Source: Sipunculus nudus (lineage: Eukaryota > Annelida > Sipuncula > Golfingiida > Sipunculidae). From it: DNA of 64,000 nucleotides. The position numbers were made by a program, and so were the translations under genes. Under the pieces are notes generated by a model. The model did not search any database and was not told the DNA's origin. It saw only the letters and a program-made list of their open reading frames with translations. The stretch is taken from the NCBI GenBank assembly GCA_026874595.1, contig CM049316.1, positions 73,187,176-73,251,175 on the forward strand, given 5' to 3'. Positions 1 through 12,409 of this stretch are shown one piece after another. Every line of letters begins with the position of its first letter. Position 1 is the stretch's first letter.

Positions 1-1329
1 CCCCCCCCCCCCGCTCTCTACCAACGACCATTTTTTAGACAAATCTTATGAATGACGGGGGATTTGGGGGGTCGAGACCCCCCTCTGCGCTTAAACAACG
101 ACCTTTTTGGACAATTTTTATGCATGACATCCGTTGACCTCTCCCTGCAAAAAAATCCTGGATCCGTGCATGCATCTGTTAAGAATCTACACTACCCCTG
201 CGTATCCAAGATCTTAACTCCGCCCATGGCCTGTCTCCCGGTGTGTACATATGGACCTGCCCACTCAAAAGCACGGGTTTAATATTAGTGTCAGAAAATG
301 AGCGGCATAAGAAGAGTTTCTTTCAAGTCCCTCCCAGGTCAAGGTTACCAGTTAGAGCACTATGTTTCTTTTCTATTAAAAATTATAGTTAATAAGTGTA
401 TTATGAAGCTCTTAATTGTTTATTTATTGTATTAGTATATACGTGAATATACAGAAGAATAATGTGTCAGGGTGTTACCTTAATTGATTATAACATAGAT
501 AGAATTAGGTTTTATTTTTTTGGTTCGGTCAGACTTCAGTTATAGACAGGTCATGCTTTGCAGACATTATATAACGTGTCAGGGGGATGGTAAGCTGCAT
601 GCAGTCAGAATACAATCGCTCCCGTAACAAGCGATAGCCTGTTACCCCAAACGTCGATTTTTTTTATTAACTGAAGACAATGGGGTGAGGGTATATGTTA
701 TTGGGTAAGTATCAATTCTAGTATGTGCAGAGTTGCTTTGGGAAAAAAGTGGGTCATATCTGAGGAGTGATGGGATGTATCAGCCTGTCAATTTGGCATG
801 CTTATCAGTCGTGGATAACTTTGTTGTGTATCAGTCAGGTGGCATCACCTGCTGATCTGTAATTATAGAATACATTGATGCACTTTTTCTCAGTATTGTC
901 TCGGTGTCTCGGCTTGAAATATTGCATGATGATCTGTAGATCTGATTTTGGAGAAAATTGCACATACATGAGGAGTTTAATTGGTATCACTGATGCAAAT
1001 AATTTGGAGTCATATCATGTCAGGAACATTCCATGCATTACTTTACCATTCCTCTGTGATATGGCGGATACACGTAGTCGCTTTTTGGCTAATGCATTTC
1101 AGTTAAATTGAAGTCATGACTTTTCCTATGAGAGTGGCCTTGACCTTGAATATCTCCAATATGTGGTGTACAATATTGTTTCTCAAGTTGATAGACGGGA
1201 GAAAACATGGTCACTTGCCAAGTGACAGTATATGCTGCTGAAGATGGGGGCCTTTCCTTATATGGGGGAGGGGGATTAATTGCCTTGGGATACTATGGCA
1301 CCTGCGGTGCCAAGATTTTCTAGTTCACT

Positions 1330-1735
1330 TATGCTATCACAAATGCACATAAACCTTACACGTTTGTTAGCTAGAAATCCCCCGTCTCTGCACATCACAA
1401 AGTTGTTTACTCCCCCATTTGGGCAAAATAATGTATGATGATATCACAAATGCATGTAAACGCCTTACACTTGCCAGGTCCCTTCCCTGACCCTTCGGTC
1501 CTGAGATGCCAACAAAAATGCATCTTAACACCACAAAGTTGTTTGCTTTCCTTTCTGGGTCTTATATTCTAATTTCTATGATGATATCTATATTGCATGT
1601 AAGCATCACAAGCTCGATCGTTAGGTCCAGCTCTCTGACCCTCTCTCATGAGATCCCATCACAAATGGATGTAAACATTACAAACTTGTTAGTTCCAATC
1701 TGAGTCCCCAATCTTGAAATGCTATCACAAATGAC
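1330..1735 (+). repeat. Diverged short tandem repeat, copy 1
   Basis: The phrase ATCACAAATGCATGTAAAC, followed by a CACAAAGTTGTTAG-like motif, recurs with variation near 1335, 1441, 1508, 1583, 1657 and 1723. The spacing is irregular, about 70-105 bases. It looks like an old, eroded minisatellite. The 65-codon open frame inside it (1506-1703) has no other support. Confidence 0.6.
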
Positions 1736-1859
1736 TTTTTCTTATTTGTCAGTGCATATTAAATTTTTATTTTGAAAAGTAATATTAATCGGTTATAACA
1801 TTTGTGACAGTAAAGAGTAGGTTTACGGTTGTGCTATTGTCCCCTGTCATCGGTGAAGG

Positions 1860-2260
1860 TCTCCGTTGTCGGAGGACATAGGTGAGCGTCAGTCTGTCTT
1901 TCTGTCCGCCTGTCAATCCGCCAATCCGTCACAGATTTGTTTCGGGAATAACTTAATAAGAATTTGAGGTACAGTCATCGAACTTGCAGCATTGATGAAC
2001 CTTATAAAGGGCAAGGTCAAGTTTAAACATAGATGACCTTGATGATTATTCAAGGTCACAGCGACAATAATGCTTAAATGATATTAAGGCAATAACTTCA
2101 GAGGAATTTAAGGCGCACTCACCAAATCGCAGCTTTGATGCACCTCATTAAGTGCTACATCATGTTTTAATGTGGATGACCTTGATCCTTTCTTCAAGGT
2201 CACATATACAATACGGCTATAATTTTTTATTTTATTTTTTTTTTGTTTTTTTTTTTTGGT
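1860..2260 (+). repeat. Dispersed repeat with TGACCTTGA/TCAAGGTCA dyads, copy 1
   Basis: The block opens with a GTCTGTCTTTCTGTCCGCC-type run, common in invertebrate interspersed repeats. It holds two dyads of GATGACCTTGAT facing TTCAAGGTCACA, at about 2033-2060 and 2175-2205, roughly 140 bases apart. It appears related to the 140-bp array at 5290-6120. It ends in a T-rich tract. Confidence 0.5.
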
Positions 2261-2399
2261 GGAGGTGACCGCCTTAATTTTTAATGCTGATTCATCTAAT
2301 TCTTAATCTTAGTATGAACATCTGCAGAGTTTCCATTTCGGTTTGGGACTACGTGACAGGGCGGTAGCACTCGCTTCCTATCATTCTTATTTTTTATCC

Positions 2400-2678
2400 T
2401 AGTGTCACCCAGGCCCGGTGTCTACCGCACTTGCGGGTCCTGGGTGTGTAATCATCCCCATTGCTGGGACAAAACACGGAGGAACCTCCCAAAGACGCAC
2501 TCGTATGTGGGTGATACACCGCTGTGGGGTACATCCTTCCCATAAAGCCTGCAGAGCGCTCACCCTGGGTCGGGGCCGACCGTGAAAAACCTCACCGCCT
2601 CGGCTGAGATTTGAACCCACGATCTCCCGGCTTTGAGTCCTGTCTCTACCTGCGCTATACCCCTGAGCCACAGAAGCC
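2400..2678 (-). mobile_element. tRNA-derived SINE, copy 1
   Basis: On the minus strand the block starts with a tRNA-like head. It has an A-box-like TGGCTCAGGGG (2660-2670) and a B-box-like GGTTCAAATC (2608-2617), in pol III promoter order. The body that follows is unusually GC-rich for the window and ends near GGCCTGGGTGACAC. The 118-codon open frame across it on the same strand is explained by this element. The spacing between boxes and the tRNA-like head fit a tRNA-derived SINE of about 275 bases. The central domain was not assigned to a named family. No target-site duplication was identified. Confidence 0.75.
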
Positions 2679-3719
2679 GTTAATGTTGTTGATGCAATAA
2701 CATCAAATTTACAGTTTCGATGCACCCCATGACCTCTTGGGTCTAAAAATAGCTTCCTCACTTATCAACTGAGTCAATAGTTATGGTTTGTATAATAAAA
2801 CATGTCGATTATGCTATGTAATTACTATGGACAGAGTTCAATTAATTGTTTTATAGATCTGTCAGAAATGCACAGAGTAAACATAAGATCCCTTGGTCCC
2901 TTGTTTTCGTACAAACTGCAACACTATATTTGCAATCAATGATAATATTTTTAGCGAACCTGTGAGCTTATGCGATTGTGTGGCGTCCGTCGTAGGTCGG
3001 CCGTCGTCCGTACGTTAACCCAAAATATCTCGAAATCTACAGGAGCTATCATCATCAAATTTTATGCAAACATTAGTCATCTAGAGTAACTCAAGCTAAT
3101 TTTTTTAGTCTGCGTTTATTTAGAATTAATAAGAAAAAAAACCGATACTATATGTCTTCTTCTCCGAAGCTGTCAAGCCATATTGTTCAATATTTCACAT
3201 TCTGTATTCACAATTCACATTCACAATATGTATGTGGAAATAGTATCATTTGAAACTACATACAAATATCTACAGGCGTTTTATTTTGTTATATATTTAT
3301 TGTCTTTTTTTCATAATGAATTTTAAATTTTAAAAAAATATGTGATGTTAACAATACTTATTTCGTTTAAATAACGTATTTCTACTACACTAAAAACGAT
3401 ATAGGTAAAAGAAAAAACGCATTTTAGAATACTTGTTTATTTACCTATATGCAAAATTTGAAGACTCTATATTCGATGGTTTTTTTTTAGAAATATCGCC
3501 CTAAAGATGGTACAGTCTCCTGAAATACTGTTTTGAGAAAACGGCCAAAAACTGTTTGGGAAGAGCAATTTTGTTTTGAGTTGAAAACAGGGATATAAGC
3601 GCAAATGACAGCTATATTTTTTTCACTTAATGTTCGGATGAGAATCAGTATCCATATATAAATTAAAAAAATTTAATGGTTTATCAATGTTAAAAAAGGA
3701 TTTTATTAGGCATCATGAC

Positions 3720-4275
3720 AACTGGAGAACTGTCAAACTAAAGTAGGCGGAGCTTACTGGTCCGAGGGGTCGGTCATCGGTAATCAGGCCATGGGCTACC
3801 GCGCCGGGGCACGCGTCAGTTGTGAAGTGACTGATAAGAACGATCACTCTGTTTACTTTGCGCTCTCATTCAGACCACCATATACCCTAATCCAATTAAC
3901 AGCTTGTCTCTCCCTCTCACAATTATATATGAGACACTACATAGCTAGCAGCAACACATATATCTCTCCGTCATTAAATTTATTTGCACCAGTCATATAC
4001 GCGCTAAATTTTGCTCCGGCCGCTCTTCCTTTACCGATCGCTCTCATAGCTAAGACTCCCGCGCGGTTCACTTCGCAAAATTTGTTAGCAGGCGACGAGG
4101 TGGTGTAACTTGGTGCCGCGTTCCTCTCACAAAATATATTCGTGCAACGCAGTCCAATATTGCTGCACCACCCTCGGCGTTTATCTACATCCTCCACCAA
4201 CCACACGGGAACCTTGTGATTAGCAGTATGTGACTGTCTCTCGTTCAAATAGCGAATTTTATCTCCGCTCATTCT
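3720..4275. other. GC-richer block open on both strands, copy 1
   Basis: A 555-base island of higher GC and CpG content. It has a 105-codon frame on the plus strand (3791-4108) and a 111-codon frame on the minus strand (3937-4272) that overlap. Neither translation was recognised, and neither shows a clear domain, signal peptide or splice context. It could be a regulatory or CpG-rich element, or the remnant of a DNA transposon. Coding is not claimed. Confidence 0.3.
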
Positions 4276-5289
4276 ACTCTATTTTCTTCGACCCATGACG
4301 TTCACTGTATATTATAGAAGAAGGAACGATGTATTCGGTAATGGTTTTGGCGATGTAATAATGGACCCTAAGAGAAAATATTATAGTGTATAACAGGGTC
4401 AATATTACAGAAATAACAATCGGTCAATTCATATTTCTGGGTATATTCTTGGTGACAGGACCATTATTGGGTGACACTAACATATTTTAGGGCAGTGACA
4501 TAGACATTATTCGGCGTCTGGAGGAGTACGATGTACAGTTTACTTCTCGGTTATGCGTATAGAGGGGACGTGTTTGTATTAATTAGTGCCAATTAGTAAG
4601 TGCCGGTAATAAAGATAAGCTCTTTCCTGGGTGACTGACCGCTGCTTAGCCACGCCTGTCAATCAACCATTTGCCTAATACCGCGAGCGCATGGTTAACC
4701 AATAAGCAACTTACACGCTGCTAACTCTCGCCGAGCTGACAGTTGGTCCTGTTTGCACCCAATGTGGGTTGACATCTGAATTAAAATACTTATTTTTCTA
4801 ATTGATAAAATATAACCCCAGGAACGTGTTTTTGTGAAACGATAGATATAGCAAACATCTATAAAACCATATGCTTTTTTCAGAAAAATGTAATTTTCAT
4901 GATTTTTTACGATGATTAGACCTTAATCAAGAGAAGTTTGAATTATTGACCTGATATTTTATCCTGTCTGTGCAATTTTGATGGCTTTCTCCTTCACAAG
5001 ACTGGTGGCGCTAGAGTGTGGGTGCCTGCTTATTTCTGATATATAAGCCTGAAATAAGGCATATCTATACATATTTGAAAGCTTTGTCATATACAAGACT
5101 GGTGCCGCCACCTACAATAATTGTTTTACTCAGTGTATGTCCCTGCTTTTTTCTCAGACATATAGTGTTTGCTTGCCCTCTGTCGGCGTCATCTGCGTCA
5201 TTTCTGTGTCTTATGAACCTGATAACTTTTGAATGAATCGACATATTTACATGCAATTTTCCATTAAAATTTTTTCTAACAATATTCCG

Positions 5290-6120
5290 GACAAGTCCGT
5301 AAACCCGTGACCTTGACCTTCATTTTCAAGGTAAAATAGGCCGAAATATATTTTTAACCCCATAACTTTGAAATTATCAAATATTTTTCCTAAAATTAAA
5401 AAAAAAAGTTTTCATCAAGTTCTTTTAGGATGTAAAAACTGCTGACTTTGACCTTTGTGTCCTAGGTCAAATCAGCCAGAATAGAAAGTATTTGTAAATA
5501 TTATAACTTTGAACCACCAAATATATTTTCATGATATTCGACTCGTGAAGTGTGTCTACCAAAATTTCTGGTTCGAAAACTGGTGACCTTGACCTTAAAC
5601 ATCATGGTCAAATATAAGTCAAAACAAAATTGTTTGTGAACCCCATAACCTTAGAAGCAGCGCATATTTTTTCCTCAAATTTAGGCACTATTTTTTAATC
5701 AAATCTCCTTAGGAGCTCGAAAACTGGTGACCTTGACCTTGATATTAACGGTCAAATCAGCCAGAAGTATTTTTGAATGCTATAACTTTTGAACCACTTG
5801 AAATATTTCATGAAATTAAACTTATGAATTGTCTCTACCAATATCTCGGAATAGTTAAAAATCGGTCAGACCTTGACCTTTATCATCAAGGTCAAATAGG
5901 CCGAAATACAATTATTTGTATACCCCATAACTTTAGAAGTATCGCATATTTTTTCCTCAGTTTTGAAACACTAATTGTTTTAATCAAGTTCGTTGAGGAG
6001 CTCGTAAACTGGTGACCTTGACCTTTATCGTCAAGGTCAAATCAGGCAGAATAAAATCTCAGATCAGTTCATAACCCGGTTACCTTGATCATCATCATAA
6101 GGTTAAATATGTATAAATCC
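5290..6120 (+). repeat. ~140-bp tandem array carrying TGACCTTGA sites, copy 1
   Basis: Six diverged units are anchored by TGACCTTGACCTT-like motifs at about 5308, 5443, 5584, 5728, 5868 and 6013, spaced 135-145 bases. In each unit the motif is followed within ~10 bases by AAGGTCAA, making a short inverted dyad. Shared phrases include CCCCATAACTTT, ATATTTTTTCCTCA and AAACTGGTGACC. TCAAGGTCA is the extended half-site bound by ERR/SF-1-type nuclear receptors, which is family knowledge. Function here is not shown. Several short frames across it are repeat by-products. Confidence 0.85.
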
Positions 6121-6866
6121 AGGATTTAAGCTAACACCAAACTTTTGAGAGGTCCATTTTTACCTCAGTTTTAGGAAAGTGTGGCCCATAGTGAGAGGAG
6201 ACAGTGGTTTTTATGTCACATTACAACACAAAATGTTCCAAAGCTCTAGTATCTAAACAACTAATGCATTGATTTGTACTATTATTATGAATTTAAAATA
6301 TAGTGCCCAGAGTCTGGCACTACTGACTACACCTCTTTCTAGATTAATTAACCCCAGATCAGTTAGGTTAAGTTTGCAATTTTGGGGAATCCCAGCCACT
6401 TCCCCCCCCCCCCCCATCCCACTGTTATTTTAGAGAGCATGATAATACGTGTAATTTTTCTTTTAATATGGGTTTATCATGAGAAAATTCATTTATAAAA
6501 TGTCATTTAATTAATTGAAAGTTGTAGCAAAATTTACACAGCAGTACCGAAGTCCCCCCTCCCCCCCCCCCCCCAAGATATGAATTTAAAAAAAAATGGC
6601 AGTATTTGCAAGAAAGATCGATATGACTGCTGGCTATCACTGTGTTACCCTTAGGCAACATAAAAAAAAGCAAGCAATTATTTTCCGTGATTACAGCTTA
6701 AAGTATAAGAAAGATACCCACAGATATGCAAATTTATAGTAGAGGAAAGACATTGTTCAAGCAGACATTGCTCAGGCTCCAGCCCTGTACAGAATGTCCC
6801 CATAATGCTATAATTAAATGATGGTCCCATTAATACTGGTATGAATTATTAATATATGAATATTTG

Positions 6867-6878
6867 ATGAGCGTAAGC

Positions 6879-6942
<64 letters not shown>

Positions 6943-6954
6943 GCTTACGCTCAT
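6867..6954. repeat. 88-bp perfect palindrome with (TA)28 core
   Basis: ATGAGCGTAAGCTTAA at 6867-6882 is the exact reverse complement of the block at 6939-6954, and the 56 bases between them are uninterrupted TA. The whole is a perfect palindrome capable of a cruciform. It explains the mirror-like isoleucine/tyrosine frames on both strands here. Confidence 0.95.
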
Positions 6955-8529
6955 ATATATATTCAAATGTGCCAAATGTGCCAATAGTTTTTGAACAAAA
7001 CACACAACCTCATGTTTTTAGTGGAAAAATAGATAGAAAAAATGTTTTTCTTCCAGGAATTGGGCTTAGTTTATGTAAAATCTATATAAATATTTTTTTC
7101 ATTGGTAATTATGTTATATGATAATATAATGAGATTTAGAATACATTTGCTTGACCTAAAGTGTGGTATTGATTTTTTACCAGTGGTATCCTTATTCAGC
7201 TGTCAACGATAAGGACACCAATTGATATTACAGACAATTGACCTTAACCCGGTATCCATCGAGATTATGTGTAACTTATCCTGTACCCGGACACCTCTAA
7301 TTCCATCGGACTGTCACTGCTTGGCTATATGGCGAGTAGGCCTATGAATTACACGTATGAAGAGCTAGTACTTATATACAATATTTGTGTGTCCTGATTG
7401 CAACTTACTCTGAACCATGACCTCGCTGTATATTATTTAAATATTCAATACAACACACTGCTAATTTTCCATATGGTCTGGACACGCTGTACAAAAGCGT
7501 GTTCCACATAAAAGCTGTAATAGAATAATATGATAAAATAAAATAATTTGAAATTGTTTAATAATGATTTCAAATTGGTTAACTCGGTGCAATCCAACTT
7601 GAAATGAATAGGTTGATTTTAGATCACGTAATATTTGCTTTCCTACTTAGTACATACAGGCGCTTCAGTTTAGGAAATATATATCGTACCTCTCGTCTCT
7701 TCGTCCTGAATAGACAAAATGTTTTTCATGTCAGGCTACGTTTAAGGCGCGCGTGTTATGCGGTTGACACATTGATAGTTCGCATAAAGTTAGTATAAAA
7801 TATTATGATCAGGCCTGTGATATTATCCTCGCAGGTGAAGGTATAGTATTTCTTATGTATTACAGATTGGATTTTACTAAGTGTTGTTCTTATTTATCCA
7901 TGTTTCATTTCAACAGTTATCTAGACAGATATGACAGTAAGGAATCGTAATATTGTATCAGTGTTAATTTTTTACAAACATTTTTAACACAGGGTGCTTT
8001 GGCCTCTATGTCTGCTCTCAGACATGAGCATGCGTACTAGAAGTCTGAGAACCAGTCGGTCCCGTATTTTCACCCCAACATTTAAGTAAAGCAGTTTCAA
8101 TATGGTTTCAAGATTAGCTTCTTTTGATAAGATGTTGGCCTGATATTCATTACGCTTCCTTTATAAAAATGATACACACGATCTTGATATCAAGTGTCTG
8201 GTCTATTGCCTGACATGTTATCGGTAATAGTAAAACATTTAAACTGCTGTTTTTTTCCGTACATTTTCAAGTATATATTCCAAGGAAATTTGTTAGCAAG
8301 TTAGCCCCCGTTTAACTGAGTTTGAATGCATATCTTTCAAACTTAGCTCTAAGGTTGAAGGACATATAGATCTCATATTTACTTTCCTGAGTGATCCTGT
8401 CTGTATGAAAAATAAGGGATATTATGTCTTGAACATTAGATTTAGCTATCTAAATCAACGACCACAGTAAAAGGCATGACATTTGTTCAGGTCTGTCTGG
8501 AAAATGTGATCAGTTTTATATTTTAAGTC

Positions 8530-8706
8530 TTATCTGGACACAAGCTATTCAAATTCAAGCTATCCAGTCTCAAGCTATCCGGATTCAAAATATACGGATT
8601 CAAGCAATCCGGATTCAAGCTATCTGGACTCATGTTATCCGGATTCAAGTTATCCGAACCCAGGCTATCTCGACTGAAGCTATCCGGACTCAAGCTATCT
8701 GGATGG
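8530..8706. repeat. 15-bp minisatellite, copy 1
   Basis: About 11-12 diverged units of the form ATCCGGATTCAAGCT. Because 15 is a multiple of three, the minus strand stays open and reads as a five-residue repeat (NPDSL, SPDSL, GSDNL) over 63 codons (8523-8714). There is no start context, splice site or partner domain, so it is treated as non-coding. Confidence 0.85.
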
Positions 8707-9009
8707 ATTTCCAACCGAAAGTCGCCGAGAAATCATCAAGACTCAAGCTATTGAGAAAGAACACATCAGTATTCTTAATCCATATCAATTAACAAACAAA
8801 TAAGGAAGCTATGTGAACTTTTTATATGTGTGTGAGTGTTTGTTGTTACGGAACCTAATATCGACTGATCATTTATGCGTGACGAACATAAATTTTGTAA
8901 TGGAGATAAAAAAAAATCAGATTCTGCAACACTAGGCAGCGTGAAATGATAGGGGAATGAATAAAGAAGTCAGCCATTTTTTTTTAGCAAATAATTATAA
9001 CTTATAATT

Positions 9010-9575
9010 AAAAAAACCCTAACATTACAGCACACCAAATCAATACAATTACACAATATAACATCAGTACAACAGTAAATCAATACAACTATATAAATAA
9101 AGTTTACAGTACCTGGATACCACCAGTGTCACAGCGACAACAATTCCTTTATAACGTACAACCCAGATGAACAGTTCACAATCCATCTTTCAAGAGAATA
9201 ACAGCCAGTTCATTCACAAAATCAATCCGTTGTACTCCCAAAGTGAAGTTCTTGTTATAATCCCGAAAGCAAATTAAAGACTATATAAGATCCGTCACAA
9301 ATTAAGAAGAAAATCCATAATTGCCGCACTTATCGGAATAGGTCCACAATTGACTTACACGCTTCTCTGTCCGCTGAATTATTTCTCTCCTCTCCCCGGC
9401 TCTAAAACAGCCCCTTTATATAACTTTTCATCTCAAGCCGCACCTGGCCAACTGGAACAAGGAACGCTGTAGCATAGTAACGCCAGGGCTTGAGCCACAC
9501 ACGAATCAGAATGTCAACAGCCCACAATAAAAGAGACATATAAACAGATCACAATAAAAGAGACATATGTAACAT
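9010..9575 (-). promoter_or_regulatory. TATA box and splice donor block, possible solo LTR, copy 1
   Basis: On the minus strand TATATAAAGGGG (about 9411-9422) lies ~300 bases upstream of a good splice donor, ATCCAG|GTACTG, with the exon ending at 9113. The interval between them is not AT-biased like its surroundings. The last short ATG frame in it (MDCELFIWVV...) runs open into the donor. The block could be the promoter and first exon of an unidentified transcript. Alternatively it could be a solo LTR, since its minus-strand left end reads TGTTACATATG. No matching second LTR or target duplication was found. Confidence 0.4.
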
Positions 9576-12409
9576 TGTGTGTTGTGTGTGTGTGGGGGGA
9601 GGGGGGGGGTTGGTACCTTCTATACACTCACAAGATCAGTCGGTAATATTCTATGTGTGATTATAGGTCTACTATTGATAATCGTCTACAGGCTGTGTTG
9701 GGTTGGCGGAAGGGGAAAGTTTGCAAATTTGGTGCCAGTGTTCAAATAGCAGATATTAATATTCTAGTACTTAAATTTTAATATTAAAATTTACCAAAAA
9801 AGTTTGTACATGATATTTGCGATGTATAGGAGGCATACATTTAAGAAGCGACTCTTAATTTTTATTTGTGAAATTTAGCTAAATAACTATTCAAACGATT
9901 TTATAAAATGCAAGTTATTTATTTGAAGATAATATCTATTATATCGATTACATTCATTTTTTCTAGGATTTTATGAAAATGCAAGTTAATTATTTATTTT
10001 AGGACAATAAGTACCATATCGATTACATTATTATTTTCTAAGCCGCCACTTTATATAGGGCACTGGCATTTTGTTCTAACCAGTTAGGGTTCGAAATAGG
10101 GCTATACCTCTGTATTAATTCATTATATTGGCAAAGTCGAGGGTCTTTATCTCCAATATCAGTATGTGAACGTTACCTTACTAGGACTGGTCCCATCTAT
10201 CTACAAACAAATTTGCAATGAACCCTGACCGGGTTCAGTAGCCCAAATCATGGTCTGAAATGGGGCTATTCCTCTATCCATTTTATTTTACAACTTGTGT
10301 TTTTTATCTCTAATCTTAGAGTTTGAAAGAGTAAGAGATGCACATAATGTGACTGGGAAGGGTTCAAACTACCTGCAAGTAAATGCGCAACGGGCCATAA
10401 CCGGGACTAGGACACAAAAGCAGGGTTCAAATTGGCTAATATATTGGCTTATTATTGGCTATTACAAATTGGCTTAAGTACATATTAATTCATTATGTTA
10501 GCCTTATTGAAGGGGACTGACTCTGAGGTTGTGACAGTAAGTGATGCATGTCTCTTGACTCGGAGTGGCTGAAATTATCTGTAAAAATAAATTGGACACC
10601 ATTGCTTTTAATTGTTAAATTAAAAAAAAAATACCAACCAAATATAAAGCCAAACAATGCTTTAATAGGACTATCAGGTTGAGCCTCCTAACCAATTGAC
10701 TGGTAATTGACTCCAGCTGACCTTTGTGCATGTCAACTTACCCATGGAAAGCCCGTCCCCAACATAACTTGTAGAAACCCGCGGACGTGTCCAACACAAA
10801 CACGGGTTATATTCTTTATATATAATGGGTGGTAATGGTTAAAAAAGTAGCCATGGAAGACAGAATATGTCTTTTCACAAGTATATGACGGGTGATAAGC
10901 GAAAAATCAGAATAGACCAGACAAATTTATTTCGTTGTCTATTTTCCACTGTATTTTAATTGCTGGTCGTTGTCAAGCTATTACTCTACGGCTATGCCTT
11001 TGGAATTCAGTTTTTTTTTCATCTTTTTGAGTAAGGGGATCAATGCAGAGGCAGTCATTATCCAAATTTCCCATAAATTTGACCCCCCCCCGCTCTCTAC
11101 CAACGACCATTTTTTAGACAAATCTTATGAATGACGGGGGATTTGGGGGGTCGAGACCCCCCTCTGCGCTTAAACAACGACCTTTTTGGACAATTTTTAT
11201 GCATGACATCCGTTGACCTCTCCCTGCAAAAAAATCCTGGATCCGTGCATGCATCTGTTAAGAATCTACACTACCCCTGCGTATCCAAGATCTTAACTCC
11301 GCCCATGGCCTGTCTCCCGGTGTGTACATATGGACCTGCCCACTCAAAAGCAAAGGTTTAATATTAGTGTCAGAAATTGAGCGGCATAAGAAGAGTTTCT
11401 TTCAAGTCCCTCCCAGGTCAAGGTTACCAGTTAGAGCACTATGTTTCTTTTCTATTAAAAATTATAGTTAATAAGTGTATTATGAAGCTCTTAATTGTTT
11501 TATTTATTGTATTAGTATATACGTGAATATACAGAAGAATAATGTGTCAGGGTGTTACCTTAATTGATTATAACATAGATAGAATTAGGTTTTATTTTTT
11601 TGGTTCGGTCAGACTTCAGTTATAGACAGGTCATGCTTTGCAGACATTATATAACGTGTCAGGGGGATGGTAAGCTGCATGCAGTCAGAATACAATCGCT
11701 CCCGTAACAAGCGATAGCCTGTTACCCCAAACGTCGATTTTTTTTATTAACTGAAGACAATGGGGTGAGGGTATATGTTATTGGGTAAGTATCAATTCTA
11801 GTATGTGCAGAGTTGCTTTGGGAAAAAAGTGGGTCATATCTGAGGAGTGATGGGATGTATCAGCCTGTCAATTTGGCATGCTTATCAGTCGTGGATAACT
11901 TTGTTGTGTATCAGTCAGGTGGCATCACCTGCTGATCTGTAATTATAGAATACATTGATGCACTTTTTCTCAGTATTGTCTCGGTGTCTCGGCTTGAAAT
12001 ATTGCATGATGATCTGTAGATCTGATTTTGGAGAAAATTGCACATACATGAGGAGTTTAATTGGTATCACTGATGCAAATAATTTGGAGTCATATCATGT
12101 CAGGAACATTCCATGCATTACTTTACCATTCCTCTGTGATATGGCGGATACACGTAGTCGCTTTTTGGCTAATGCATTTCAGTTAAATTGAAGTCATGAC
12201 TTTTCCTATGAGAGTGGCCTTGACCTTGAATATCTCCAATATGTGGTGTACAATATTGTTTCTCAAGTTGATAGACGGGAGAAAACATGGTCACTTGCCA
12301 AGTGACAGTATATGCTGCTGAAGATGGGGGCCTTTCCTTATATGGGGGAGGGGGATTAATTGCCTTGGGATACTATGGCACCTGCGGTGCCAAGATTTTC
12401 TAGTTCACT

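Larger units (their letters stand above)
1..11082 (+). repeat. Tandem unit, copy 1
   Basis: First copy in the window; it starts within poly(C), at least 12 C. In order it holds a diverged 70-105-bp repeat (1330-1735), a TGACCTTGA-bearing dispersed repeat (1860-2260), a SINE (2400-2678), a GC-richer block open on both strands (3720-4275), the 140-bp array (5290-6120), two C14 runs, a (TA)28 palindrome (6867-6954), a 15-bp minisatellite (8530-8706) and a promoter-like block (9010-9575). The remaining stretches (60-1330, 2680-3720, 4280-5290, 7000-8520, 9600-11080) are AT-rich with short open frames only, and nothing in them was recognised. Confidence 0.95.

Noticed and set aside
2608-2678. A functional tRNA gene
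   Set aside because: A and B boxes are present, but a full cloverleaf with paired acceptor stem and a 3' terminator did not emerge, and a long SINE body follows.
2405-2761. 118-codon minus-strand frame (and 13487-13843) as a protein gene
   Set aside because: It coincides with the tRNA-derived SINE, runs through its A and B boxes, and has no protein-family features.
3791-4272. Overlapping plus and minus frames (also 14873-15354) as genes
   Set aside because: Preservation between copies is simply due to recent duplication; no domain, splice context or homology was seen.
6814-7121. Ile/Tyr-rich frames on both strands
   Set aside because: They are translations of the (TA)28 palindrome.
8523-8714. 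Pentapeptide-repeat protein
   Set aside because: A 15-bp minisatellite gives a five-residue repeat automatically, and the A(D/N)LXX pattern of true pentapeptide-repeat proteins is not followed.
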